Shown one piece after another: positions 6,834-12,838 of a DNA stretch of 12,936 nt (position 1 is the stretch's first letter; every line of letters begins with the position of its first letter). The stretch spans positions 8,646 to 21,581 of the forward strand of contig DNRQ01000173.1 in the NCBI GenBank assembly GCA_003499925.1, read 5' to 3'. The position numbers were made by a program, and so were the translations under genes. Below the pieces are notes generated by a model, which made no database searches, had not been told where the DNA came from, and saw only the letters and a list, made by a program, of their open reading frames with translations. This DNA is from Geobacter sp. GTDB taxonomy: Bacteria; Desulfobacterota; Desulfuromonadia; Geobacterales; Geobacteraceae.

Positions 6834-6857
6834 CTCCCCCTTTTCGAAATGGGGGAG
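6834..6857. other. C/G-rich hairpin between the 69-aa gene and the module promoter
   Basis: CTCCCCC (6834-6840) pairs perfectly with GGGGGAG (6851-6857), and the loop contains TTTCGAAA, which can pair further. No U-run follows on the minus strand and only a poor one on the plus strand, so it is not a classical terminator. Its position suggests that it marks the mRNA end of the upstream unit (GGDEF regulator and 69-aa protein) or is a solitary REP-like palindrome. The remainder of 6690-6927 has the promoter and nothing else that I can support. Confidence 0.55.
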
Positions 6858-6915
6858 TATTGTTCGAGCTGGAAACTGATGTCAATAATAGTCAGAGCAG
6901 GGAAGAACCTTTGCC

Positions 6916-6949
6916 GGAACCGGCCTGCTAGATCCAGTAGGTCGGTTCC
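6916..6949. other. 14-bp inverted repeat overlapping the stop codon of the 69-aa gene
   Basis: 6916-6929 (GGAACCGGCCTGCT) and 6936-6949 (AGTAGGTCGGTTCC) pair over 14 positions around a 6-nt loop. On a plus-strand RNA the two non-Watson-Crick positions are G-U wobbles. On the minus-strand mRNA they become A-C mismatches. The structure includes the last codons and stop of the small gene. No U-tract follows. Confidence 0.5.
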
Positions 6950-7137
6950 GAATCGTCACAGGCCGGCTCCTCGCGCTCGAAAGCGATCCCCCTGTTTTTT
7001 AGTCGGTTTTCGAGATCGGAAAGCTGCTCGGTAAGCTGCCGGAACAATACGTTTTTCTCCGATATATTCTCTGTGGTATCCAATTTTGCCAGAAAAGTCA
7101 GGTACCTGGCGTAAGCCTCGTCAAAAGATCTGTCCAT
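6928..7137 (-). CDS. Small helical protein of unknown function (69 aa)
   Basis: I do not recognise this protein. The chosen ATG (MDRSFDEAYARYL) has GGAGG 7 nt upstream. The frame stays open further upstream to 7266, but without a comparable ribosome site. The sequence is mostly charged and looks helical, with a heptad-like stretch around 31-50 (LFRQLTEQLSDLENRLKNRG), so a short coiled coil is likely. The tail is acidic and ends in PTYWI. There is no signal peptide or membrane segment. It lies 134 nt downstream of the REC-GGDEF gene on the same strand and could be its co-transcribed partner, which is inferred from position only. A weak TTGAAA-N17-TACACA upstream might give it its own promoter. 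Confidence 0.65.
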   Translation of the reverse strand: MDRSFDEAYARYLTFLAKLDTTENISEKNVLFRQLTEQLSDLENRLKNRGIAFEREEPACDDSEPTYWI

Positions 7138-7271
7138 GGTACATCCTCCCATCGCACGAAAGATGTCCTCGCGCCATGGAATATGTGTACCGGCAAATGA
7201 GAGTTTTTTCAAGTAATAATTCAAAGCAAACGTATACTTTTTCAGCGCCAGCCGTGCCGGTTCCACCCCTG

Positions 7272-8198
7272 CTATCCGGGAGGGGTCATGGTCTCAACCC
7301 GGTTGCGCCCGCCCTGCTTGGCCCGATAAAGCGCCTCGTCCGCCTGGCGAAACAGGGAGTCGACACTGTCGACCTGTGGAGAGGGGTAGGTAGCGACGCC
7401 CGCGCTGACCGTTACGGTCAGATCTTCCATCGGTGGCGGAAAAGCGAATTCCAGCACCGCCTGCCGGAGACGGTCGGCAACCATCACCCCGCCGGCCAGA
7501 GAGGTGCCGGGTATCACCAGCACGAACTCCTCTCCGCCGTAGCGGGCAGCGCTGTCATAGGCGCGCAGTTGCCGCTGGGCAAGGGAGGCCACCGCCGCCA
7601 GGACGATATCGCCGTTTTGGTGACCATAGGTGTCGTTGACTTTCTTGAAGTAGTCGATGTCTACGATGACGAGGGAGAGGTATTCGTTGTTGCGCCGTGC
7701 CCGGAAGAACTCGCCGTCGAGGATCTCCGCCAGGTAGCGCCGATTGAACAGATTGGTGAGGTGGTCGATATTGGTGAGCCTTTTCAGCAGCTCGTTGGCC
7801 TTTTTCAGCTCGTCCTGCAGCGACTTGATCTTCAACTGCACCTTGACCCGTGCCACCAGTTCCCCGGCATCGAACGGCTTGGTCAGGTAGTCGCTGGCCC
7901 CCTGCTCCAGCCCCCTGATCTTGGAATTGAAGTCCATCATGCCGGTCAGCATGATGATCGGAACTCCCTGCAGCTCCGGCCGGGACTCGACCAACTGCAG
8001 GAACTTGAAGCCGTCCATGCGCGGCATGTCGACGTCGCAGATGACGAGGTCGGCCTTCGAGTCTATCAGGATCTTGAACCCTTCCAGGCCGTCCTTCGCC
8101 TCCTTGTACCGGTCAAAGAGACCAACTTCACTAAGTGTGCGCACCACCTGCTCTCGAATGGCAGGCGAGTCATCGATCACCAGCACACAGTTGGACAT
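7272..8198 (-). CDS. Response regulator with diguanylate cyclase (REC-GGDEF)
   Basis: This two-domain cytoplasmic signalling protein (308 aa) should make cyclic di-GMP when phosphorylated. The receiver domain (about 3-120) has the acidic pair Asp9/Asp10, phospho-acceptor Asp55 in VICDVDMPRMDG, Thr85 and Lys107 in TKPF. A helical linker with coiled-coil character (about 121-142) leads to the GGDEF domain (about 143-305). The active-site motif is GGEEF (221-225), a catalytically competent form, and RAYD (212-215) lies five residues before it at the inhibitory I-site, so product feedback is expected. The layout resembles PleD/WspR-type regulators with one receiver. The start has GGGAG 7 nt upstream. 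No histidine kinase is nearby, so its partner is elsewhere. An isolated GCCGATAA (8268-8275, minus strand) resembles a sigma-28 -10 box, but no matching -35 is present. Confidence 0.95.
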   Translation of the reverse strand: MSNCVLVIDDSPAIREQVVRTLSEVGLFDRYKEAKDGLEGFKILIDSKADLVICDVDMPRMDGFKFLQLVESRPELQGVPIIMLTGMMDFNSKIRGLEQGASDYLTKPFDAGELVARVKVQLKIKSLQDELKKANELLKRLTNIDHLTNLFNRRYLAEILDGEFFRARRNNEYLSLVIVDIDYFKKVNDTYGHQNGDIVLAAVASLAQRQLRAYDSAARYGGEEFVLVIPGTSLAGGVMVADRLRQAVLEFAFPPPMEDLTVTVSAGVATYPSPQVDSVDSLFRQADEALYRAKQGGRNRVETMTPPG

Positions 8199-8371
8199 GG
8201 AAAATCTCCCAGCGACATAACATGGTGAACCTGGCGGCTTGATGCCGTCCGCGGTCCAACCCGTCCCTTATCGGCCTTAAGTGAGGTCATGCACAAAAAA
8301 GCGAACCATTGACAAATCTCTAAGCCATCGCAACGCAATCCGCACTCTATCTTTTTGCCGTCGATGGAATA

Positions 8372-8530
8372 TCACTGTTTCCGGAGAGGTCTAATAAAGA
8401 TGTAGATTATAAGCAGAAATGGAAATGAGGAAAAAGCTGCTTCCAAATTGCCTTCAAAAAGCTGCCAGGTGCCAAAACCGACGACCGATAGCGTAAACAA
8501 AATCATAAATATCGCTGCGGGTTTGCTCAT
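8372..8530 (-). CDS. Likely small membrane protein with two helices (52 aa)
   Basis: The frame from 8530 reads MSKPAAIFMILFTLSVVGFG and continues to a second hydrophobic stretch SFPFLLIIYIFI before a basic end RPLRKQ. This predicts two transmembrane helices (about 4-26 and 34-47) joined by a short acidic turn. I do not recognise a family. The frame is open further upstream, but those residues are not protein-like. No strong ribosome site precedes 8530, which weakens the call. The region is distinctly AT-rich compared with its neighbours, which fits either a membrane protein or simple intergenic DNA. In favour of coding is the coherent hydrophobic pattern. Confidence 0.5.
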   Translation of the reverse strand: MSKPAAIFMILFTLSVVGFGTWQLFEGNLEAAFSSFPFLLIIYIFIRPLRKQ

Positions 8531-8586
8531 GACTGGATAATAGCCAATATTAACACGCCTTGTCCAGAAATTTAATAAATGAAGCA

Positions 8587-8632
8587 GGGGCGCTGCTGCA
8601 GAGACTCTCCGTGGAGTCGATGCCATCGCCCC
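8587..8632. other. Two-level hairpin downstream of the 91-aa gene
   Basis: GGGGCG (8587-8592) pairs with CGCCCC (8627-8632), and inside it GACTC (8603-8607) pairs with GAGTC (8614-8618). On the minus strand it begins 5 nt after the stop of the 91-aa gene and is followed by TGCTTCATTTATT, only loosely U-rich. It may be a weak terminator separating the 91-aa gene from the small membrane protein. Confidence 0.4.
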
Positions 8633-8637
8633 GCAGG

Positions 8638-8913
8638 CTACGGAGTGTTCCAGTCCCAGCAGAACTTCAGTTCGTCCTCCGCAACGAACAACTCACAGCA
8701 GGTTTTTTTGAAAACCGCCTCATTGGCTGCGCTATCAAAGTCCTCCTGCACCGCCGTCTCGATCTGGGCATCCGTCAGGTCGAGCTTCTTTTCGAATGCC
8801 CCCTCGATGATACCCGGCGTCCAACCCGCCGTCTTCAGCTGCTTTTTGAACATCGCCACATGAATACTGTTGTTGGTGCCGTAATCCACCAGCAAAAGCA
8901 CATTCTTGGACAT
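8638..8913 (-). CDS. Uncharacterised 91-aa protein
   Basis: I do not recognise this protein. The ATG at 8913 has GGAGG 7 nt upstream; an in-frame GTG two codons earlier is too close to that site. The product begins with a hydrophobic beta-type strand (MSKNVLLLVDYGTNN), followed by amphipathic helical segments with acidic patches (KKLDLTDAQIETAVQEDFDS). It ends with a cysteine- and tryptophan-containing tail that includes KTCCELFVAED and ends KFCWDWNTP. The start resembles the first strand of a Rossmann- or receiver-like fold, but the protein is too short for a full domain of that kind. There is no signal peptide. It follows the pseudouridine synthase gene after 96 nt on the same strand. Codon use and the clear ribosome site support a real gene. 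Confidence 0.75.
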   Translation of the reverse strand: MSKNVLLLVDYGTNNSIHVAMFKKQLKTAGWTPGIIEGAFEKKLDLTDAQIETAVQEDFDSAANEAVFKKTCCELFVAEDELKFCWDWNTP

Positions 8914-9009
8914 CGCCACACCTCCGTCGACTGTTTTTCAAGCCATCAGCGCTGGTCGGAGATTCCCCCTACAGCCCCGCCGTTTGCCCCTCTGAAGAAC
9001 CTATCTAGA

Positions 9010-9891
9010 TTACCACAAAAGTTTCCGCTCGGACTCGAACCCCATCTGTTTGCCGGTCACCGGATCCTGGAATTTCACCGCTTTGGCCAGCAGTTGCAGC
9101 GGGGAGTCGAAAGCGTCGGGCCCTTGCGGCTGCAGTTCGGGATAATACCTGTCGTTGAGGATCCCAAAACCCAGGCCGCTCATGTGGAGCCGGAGCTGAT
9201 GCGTCTTGCCTGTCAAAGGTGTGAGGAGAAAGCGTGACATCCCCTGCTTCGTCTCGACCAGCTCGATGCGGGAACGCGCATTGGCGGGGCCGGCGGCGGT
9301 TTCCATCCTGAACCACGGCGCGCCCGGGACCATCCTGTTTTCGACAAGCCAGGCGCGCTTTTCCGGATCGACGCTACCTGCTGAAATGGCGTGATAGGTT
9401 TTTTCGACCTTGCCGGTCCTGAACAGTTCACAGTACTGGACCCTGGTTCGTTTGTTGGCGGAAAAGAGCACGATGCCGGCGGTTTCCCGGTCGATTCTGT
9501 GCATCGGCACCAGATCGTCGTTTCCCGTGCTTTTTCTCAGTCGATGCAGCAGGCATTCATCCACGTAGGCCCCACCTGGAGTGACCGGCAGAAAATGGGG
9601 TTTGCAGGAGACCAGGAAATCCTGGTTTTGAAAGAGTATCTGCTCCGGAAAAGGGATGGGAGCTTCATGTTCCACTTCCCGGAAGTAGAAGATCCGCTTT
9701 TGAGGCGCGTACTCGCTCACGCTGGTAATCGGCGAGCCGTCCTCACCCAGCACCTTTCCCTCGGCGATGCGTCTCTCCCAGCTGCTACGCTCGATCTTTG
9801 GGAATCTGAGGCAGAGGAAATCGAGCACTGAGGGGTACGGCTTGGCGACCTTGGGCATGGTAACTGTGGCGGGGTACGGGGAGAGTGCCAT
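9010..9891 (-). CDS. RluA-family RNA pseudouridine synthase
   Basis: This enzyme converts specific uridines in rRNA or tRNA to pseudouridine. The 293-aa protein shows the RluA-family motif HRIDRETAG (131-139), with Asp134 as the catalytic aspartate. It also has PLTGKTHQLRLHMSGLG in the second half, the family's conserved basic motif. Residues about 20-70 (SVLDFLCLRFPKIERSSWER and beyond) look like an S4-type RNA-binding segment. Target site cannot be assigned; RluA, RluC, RluD and TruC types share these motifs. The ATG has AAGGA 6 nt upstream; an in-frame ATG at residue 12 is an alternative. No clear promoter was found in the upstream gap. Confidence 0.9.
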   Translation of the reverse strand: MALSPYPATVTMPKVAKPYPSVLDFLCLRFPKIERSSWERRIAEGKVLGEDGSPITSVSEYAPQKRIFYFREVEHEAPIPFPEQILFQNQDFLVSCKPHFLPVTPGGAYVDECLLHRLRKSTGNDDLVPMHRIDRETAGIVLFSANKRTRVQYCELFRTGKVEKTYHAISAGSVDPEKRAWLVENRMVPGAPWFRMETAAGPANARSRIELVETKQGMSRFLLTPLTGKTHQLRLHMSGLGFGILNDRYYPELQPQGPDAFDSPLQLLAKAVKFQDPVTGKQMGFESERKLLW

Positions 9892-10045
9892 TGGATTTCC
9901 TTTGGGTGGATTGCGGCCGGCACGGGAGCGGATCCTACGAATTACTCTGCCGGGGGCAGTTTTTCTAAGAGGGCCGACGTTGAACGGTCACGAGCATAGC
10001 ACGTAACGGCCAGCAAGAGCAAACGCGCACGATGGTAGGATGTGC

Positions 10046-10082
10046 CCCCTCTCCCTAACCCTTTCCCACAAGGGGAGAGGGG
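10046..10082. repeat. REP-like palindrome, 10-bp stem
   Basis: CCCCTCTCCC (10046-10055) pairs perfectly with GGGAGAGGGG (10073-10082) around a 17-nt loop containing TAACCCTTTCCCACAA. It is the same style of C/G-rich element as at 4209-4419 and 12757-12777. The whole gap 9892-10254 (363 nt) also holds the 18-bp tandem repeat, the terminator of the M24 gene, and a small CTGCC-GGG-GGCAG-TTTTT hairpin (9947-9964) that points along the plus strand with no gene before it. Confidence 0.8.
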
Positions 10083-10090
10083 ATTAGAGA

Positions 10091-10181
10091 CTTTTCCTTT
10101 TCCTTTTACTTTTCCTTTACCTGCCTTTATTCCTTTACCTGCCTCTATTCCTTTACCTGCCTCTATTCCTTTACCTGCCTT
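10091..10181. repeat. 18-bp tandem repeat plus CTTTTC run
   Basis: CCTTTACCTGCCTYTATT is repeated three times in full (10114-10131, 10132-10149, 10150-10167) and once in part (10168-10181). It is preceded by six-base CTTTTC-like repeats (10091-10113). The strand is strongly asymmetric: pyrimidines on plus, purines on minus. The repeat abuts the U-tract of the terminator at 10182-10211. The period is a multiple of three, which keeps a minus-strand frame open with GKGIEA repeats, but I do not regard it as coding. Confidence 0.9.
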
Positions 10182-10211
10182 AAAAAAAAGGGGCAACCCG
10201 TCGGTTACCCC
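10182..10211 (-). terminator. Intrinsic terminator of the nitroreductase-M24 unit
   Basis: On the minus strand GGGGTAACC and GGTTGCCCC form a 9-bp stem (one U-G wobble) with a 4-nt loop, followed directly by eight U residues (10182-10189). It begins 43 nt after the M24 peptidase stop codon. This is the clearest rho-independent terminator in the window. Confidence 0.92.
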
Positions 10212-10254
10212 CATCAAACGGCCGGCAGAAGGGCCGATCACAGCGGAATGAACG

Positions 10255-11424
10255 TCAAATAAAGACTATGTCATCCGGAATATCGGTGATCTTCTCGCCC
10301 CCCTGCTCAGTGACGGCAAAGGTATTCTCAATGCCTATCACCCCTTCCCCCGGGATCACGAACTTCGGCTCGATGGCTATGGTCTGACCCGCCTGGAGTG
10401 CCACCTTGAACCCCTGCGCGATAACGGGGAACTCGTCGAGCTCGAGCCCTACGCCGTGCCCCACGAAGCGGGCGTTCTCACCCGGCGCTCCCATGAAGTA
10501 ACTGCCAAGCCCTGCCTTTTCTGCCATCGCGGCAGCTTCCAGAAAAAGCTCCTCGCAGATCGCACCCGGCTTCAGATGCTCTGCAAGACGGGACTGGATG
10601 GCGATGGAGGTGTAAAAGGCATGCATGAGCGTCTCGGAGAGGCCGCCTATGGCGAAGACGCGGGTCATGTCGACGATGTACCCCTCGAAGACGCCGGCAT
10701 AATCGAGTATGATCGGCGAGTTGGCAGCGATTTGCGCCAGCGAGGCGCCGTGGGCCGAGGCATTGGATAGTCCGCGCCCGGTGACGGCTCCGTCGAAGAA
10801 TCCGGGGAGCTCGGCGTTCGCACCGGAAACAGCGAGCCCCATGAAGAGTTCCTGGTTGAAGGCACGCATCCTGACGTAACCCTCGCCCCCTGCCTTGCGC
10901 AACCGGCACTCGAACTCCGCGGCAAGGTCGATCTCCCGCATCCCGGGCTTGAGGAACTGGGGGACCTGACGGAAGACGGAGCTCGTGTTCCTGCCGCTCT
11001 CCCGCATCCGCTCCAGTTCCCAGGCGGACTTCACGGAACGGAGTTCCCGGTTGAGGCCTGAGATGTCGGCCAACTGGCATCCGGGGAAAAGCTTGGCGTA
11101 GAAGTTATACTGCTGCACCGGGAGTACGTCGAAGGTAAGCCCCACTTTCTGCACCCCGGGACCTAACAGCTGCGGCAGCTCCTTGCTGGACGGAAAGGGG
11201 CGAATGTCGGCAAGGGTCGCCTCGCTCCTGGCGCGGGCGAGGCTCTTTCGGACCAAAAGGGTCGGCTCCCCTGACGCTGGTATGCAGAGCAGCGAGTTCT
11301 GCCTGGTCCCGGTAAAGTAATAGACATCGATAGGATAGACGAAAAATGCCGCGTCTATCCCCTTGGCCTGCAGTTCCGCCTGCAAGCGCGCGATGCGTCC
11401 TTGCGACTCGGCTTTCTCTAGCAC
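10255..11424 (-). CDS. M24-family metallopeptidase (Xaa-Pro dipeptidase / aminopeptidase type)
   Basis: This is a pita-bread-fold peptidase expected to cleave X-Pro bonds in peptides, using two divalent metal ions. The 389-aa protein has an N-terminal creatinase-like domain (about 10-130) and the catalytic domain (about 135-385). All five metal ligands are present: Asp241 (IILDYAG), Asp252 (VDMTR), His323 (GHGVGLELDE), Glu352 (IAIEPKFV) and Glu366 (GIENTF). It starts with GTG, preceded by GGGAGG at 4 nt, and its first 7 bases overlap the end of the nitroreductase gene (GTGCTAG), so the two are translationally coupled. A strong terminator follows. Substrate is not determined; methionine aminopeptidase is unlikely given the N-terminal domain and length. 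Confidence 0.92.
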   Translation of the reverse strand: MLEKAESQGRIARLQAELQAKGIDAAFFVYPIDVYYFTGTRQNSLLCIPASGEPTLLVRKSLARARSEATLADIRPFPSSKELPQLLGPGVQKVGLTFDVLPVQQYNFYAKLFPGCQLADISGLNRELRSVKSAWELERMRESGRNTSSVFRQVPQFLKPGMREIDLAAEFECRLRKAGGEGYVRMRAFNQELFMGLAVSGANAELPGFFDGAVTGRGLSNASAHGASLAQIAANSPIILDYAGVFEGYIVDMTRVFAIGGLSETLMHAFYTSIAIQSRLAEHLKPGAICEELFLEAAAMAEKAGLGSYFMGAPGENARFVGHGVGLELDEFPVIAQGFKVALQAGQTIAIEPKFVIPGEGVIGIENTFAVTEQGGEKITDIPDDIVFI

Positions 11425-11951
11425 GGCGCCTCCCAGCTCTCGAAGAAGGCGATCTGCGACAGTTCCTTGCGCGGACGCGGCTTAGGCTCCTGGTCCGGAT
11501 AGCCGAGCGGGGTGATGCCGATGATCCGGATAGGTTCGGGAATGCCTACTGCCGCCTTGATGGTCGCCTCGTCGAACCACCCCATCCAGCAGGTGCCAAG
11601 GCCAACCCCGTGGGCGGCGAGGCAGAGATGCTCGAAGGCGATCGCCGTGTCGCCGATGTAGTACTCGATGCCGTTCTCGACCCCGGACTCCGCAGGGTCG
11701 GCACAGACCACGATGACGCAAGGTGCCATCGCGATCGCTTTTTTCCCGGGATTGTCGTCCGGGAAGGCCTGCAGCAGGCTCGCCCTCCGCTCGGGATCTG
11801 TCAGCACCAGAAAACGCCAGCACTGCATATTCTTCCACGAAGGTGCCAGCCTCGCCGCGTTGAGCACCTGTTCTATTTTTTCCCGCTCCACGGGAGTATC
11901 CTTATACTTCCTGATACTGCGGCGATCGCTGATGACCTGAAAAATGTCCAT
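11418..11951 (-). CDS. Nitroreductase-family FMN oxidoreductase
   Basis: This is a small FMN-dependent NAD(P)H oxidoreductase of the nitroreductase superfamily, normally a homodimer. The 177-aa protein opens with MDIFQVISDRRSIRKY, where Arg10, Arg11 and Ser12 match the FMN-phosphate binding site. APSWKNMQCWRF (36-47) follows, then the GLGTCWMGWF region (117-126) and the C-terminal LGYP...KPRPRKEL motif. Four cysteines (Cys44, Cys78, Cys83, Cys110) are scattered and do not form a metal motif. GAGGGGG lies 5 nt before the ATG. It is the first gene of a pair with the M24 peptidase and is divergent from the MerR regulator, which may control it. The natural substrate cannot be read from sequence. 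Confidence 0.92.
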   Translation of the reverse strand: MDIFQVISDRRSIRKYKDTPVEREKIEQVLNAARLAPSWKNMQCWRFLVLTDPERRASLLQAFPDDNPGKKAIAMAPCVIVVCADPAESGVENGIEYYIGDTAIAFEHLCLAAHGVGLGTCWMGWFDEATIKAAVGIPEPIRIIGITPLGYPDQEPKPRPRKELSQIAFFESWEAPC

Positions 11952-11982
11952 GACAGCCCCCTCTTCGGAATAGTGGCATTCA

Positions 11983-12011
11983 TTGATACACTAAAAACAT
12001 TGTTTTGTAAA
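11983..12011 (-). promoter_or_regulatory. Promoter of the nitroreductase-M24 unit with a dyad in its spacer
   Basis: The minus strand has TTTACA (12006-12011), a 17-nt spacer and TATCAA (11983-11988), a fair sigma-70 promoter. Within the spacer lies a perfect 13-bp dyad, AAAACA-T-TGTTTT (11994-12006). A symmetric site between -35 and -10 is where MerR-family regulators usually bind, and such a regulator is encoded divergently next door. However, MerR target promoters generally have 19-20 bp spacers, so control by it is only a hypothesis. Confidence 0.55.
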
Positions 12012-12110
12012 CGCCACAGATTGCTGCGGCGCTCCGGACCGAAAGGCGGCTCTCCGGGGCTCCGCTTCCAACTGCCCGATTTGTCAGGCCGAAAAGCGGT
12101 GGAAAACCGG

Positions 12111-12139
12111 TTGACAGCGTGGGCGCCATGATCTAGATT
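12111..12139 (+). promoter_or_regulatory. Promoter of the merR-family gene
   Basis: A perfect TTGACA (12111-12116), a 17-nt spacer and TAGATT (12134-12139) lie 29 nt before the start codon. This is a good constitutive-type sigma-70 promoter. The spacer contains GGCGCC but no extended palindrome. Confidence 0.7.
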
Positions 12140-12168
12140 GGCCGGTAATTCAGCATAAAGGATAGCCA

Positions 12169-12579
12169 ATGGACAATATCAGAGAAGGCGAGCAGATAAC
12201 CCCGATCGGGGACCTGGCGATAGCGCTCGGGCTCACGACCCGGACCATCCGTTACTGGGAAGAGGTGGGCATCCTCGAGAGCGTGCAAAGAAGCGACGGC
12301 GCCACGCGGGGATTCACCCCCTATTACGTGCGGCGCGTCAAGTTCATCATGAAGCTGAAGGAACTGGGTCTTACCATAAAGGAGATGCAGGATCTGTATG
12401 CCGCCTACGGTGAGGCGAAGCAGACCGAGCGCATGGTGCCGCGCCTGGTGGAAATTCTGGACGAGCACATCGACAAGATCGACGAAAAGATGTCCAAGCT
12501 TGCCTCGCTGAGAAGGGAGATCGTCTCGTACCGGCAGCAAATGGAGACCAAGTTCGGGTCCGCTCTGCGCCGCCCCTAG
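12169..12579 (+). CDS. MerR-family transcriptional regulator
   Basis: This is a DNA-binding regulator of the MerR family (136 aa). The N-terminal winged helix-turn-helix reads ITPIGDLAIALGLTTRTIRY (10-29) followed by WEEVGIL, then the wing (about 41-52), a second helical element with LKELGLTIKEMQDLY (63-77), and a long helix (about 90-125) that forms the usual dimer coiled coil. There is no cysteine anywhere, so it is not a thiol-based metal sensor, and no separate ligand-binding domain is attached. AAGGAT lies 5 nt before the ATG. It is the only plus-strand gene. Several MerR-type proteins control fatty-acid or branched-chain amino-acid degradation in Proteobacteria, so the divergent nitroreductase unit or the nearby beta-oxidation genes are candidate targets; this is inference. 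Confidence 0.92.
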   Translation: MDNIREGEQITPIGDLAIALGLTTRTIRYWEEVGILESVQRSDGATRGFTPYYVRRVKFIMKLKELGLTIKEMQDLYAAYGEAKQTERMVPRLVEILDEHIDKIDEKMSKLASLRREIVSYRQQMETKFGSALRRP

Positions 12580-12695
12580 CGACCGGATCAGGCGTCGCCC
12601 TCCCCTACCGAACGGGATGCAGCTGGCAAAGCCGCGGCATCGGCAACCCGGAGTCAAATCTTCCACCACCATGAAGTTACCTGATTAGCGCCCCA

Positions 12696-12777
12696 CGCCG
12701 CTATGCGGCGCTTTGTCGGAGACAAAGTTCCTCTTGGCTTGGCACCTGCTCACTCTCCTCCCCCCGGAGGGGGGAGG
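12696..12777. repeat. Three stacked hairpins downstream of the merR-family gene
   Basis: CGCCGC-TAT-GCGGCG (12696-12710) is followed without a gap by CTTTGTC-GGA-GACAAAG (12711-12727), and then after 29 nt by a 9-bp stem, CCTCCCCCC with GGGGGGAGG (12757-12777). All stems are perfect. No convincing U-tract follows, although TTCCTCTT after the second is mildly U-rich, so it could weakly end merR transcription. The non-coding stretch 12580-12936 contains these, the terminal repeat and nothing else I can support. Confidence 0.75.
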
Positions 12778-12838
12778 TCGGGTAGGGGGAGGACAGCGGC
12801 TTCTGCGAAGAACTGACCGAGCTCCCCCTCCCTGGCCC

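Noticed and set aside
8199..8371. Sigma-28 promoter or GEMM-type cyclic di-GMP riboswitch before the GGDEF gene
   Set aside because: Only GCCGATAA matches sigma-28 and no -35 is present. The conserved GEMM core and its paired helices are not found here or in the GGCAAAC-containing gap at 8914-9009.
9947..9964. CTGCC-GGG-GGCAG-TTTTT terminator on the plus strand
   Set aside because: The shape is right, but no plus-strand gene precedes it; probably chance.
10114..10181. CRISPR-like array
   Set aside because: The 18-bp units are directly adjacent with no unique spacers and no cas genes are present.
9942..10241. Minus-strand frame with GKGIEA repeats
   Set aside because: It is produced by the 18-bp tandem repeat and runs through the terminator and the REP-like palindrome, without a plausible ribosome site.
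6741..12013. Shared GTAAACG in the thiolase and nitroreductase promoters as a common operator
   Set aside because: A 7-base match in opposite orientations in only two promoters is within chance expectation.
12133..12672. Long minus-strand open frame over the merR-family gene
   Set aside because: It is a shadow frame of a clearly recognisable MerR-family protein and has no family resemblance of its own.
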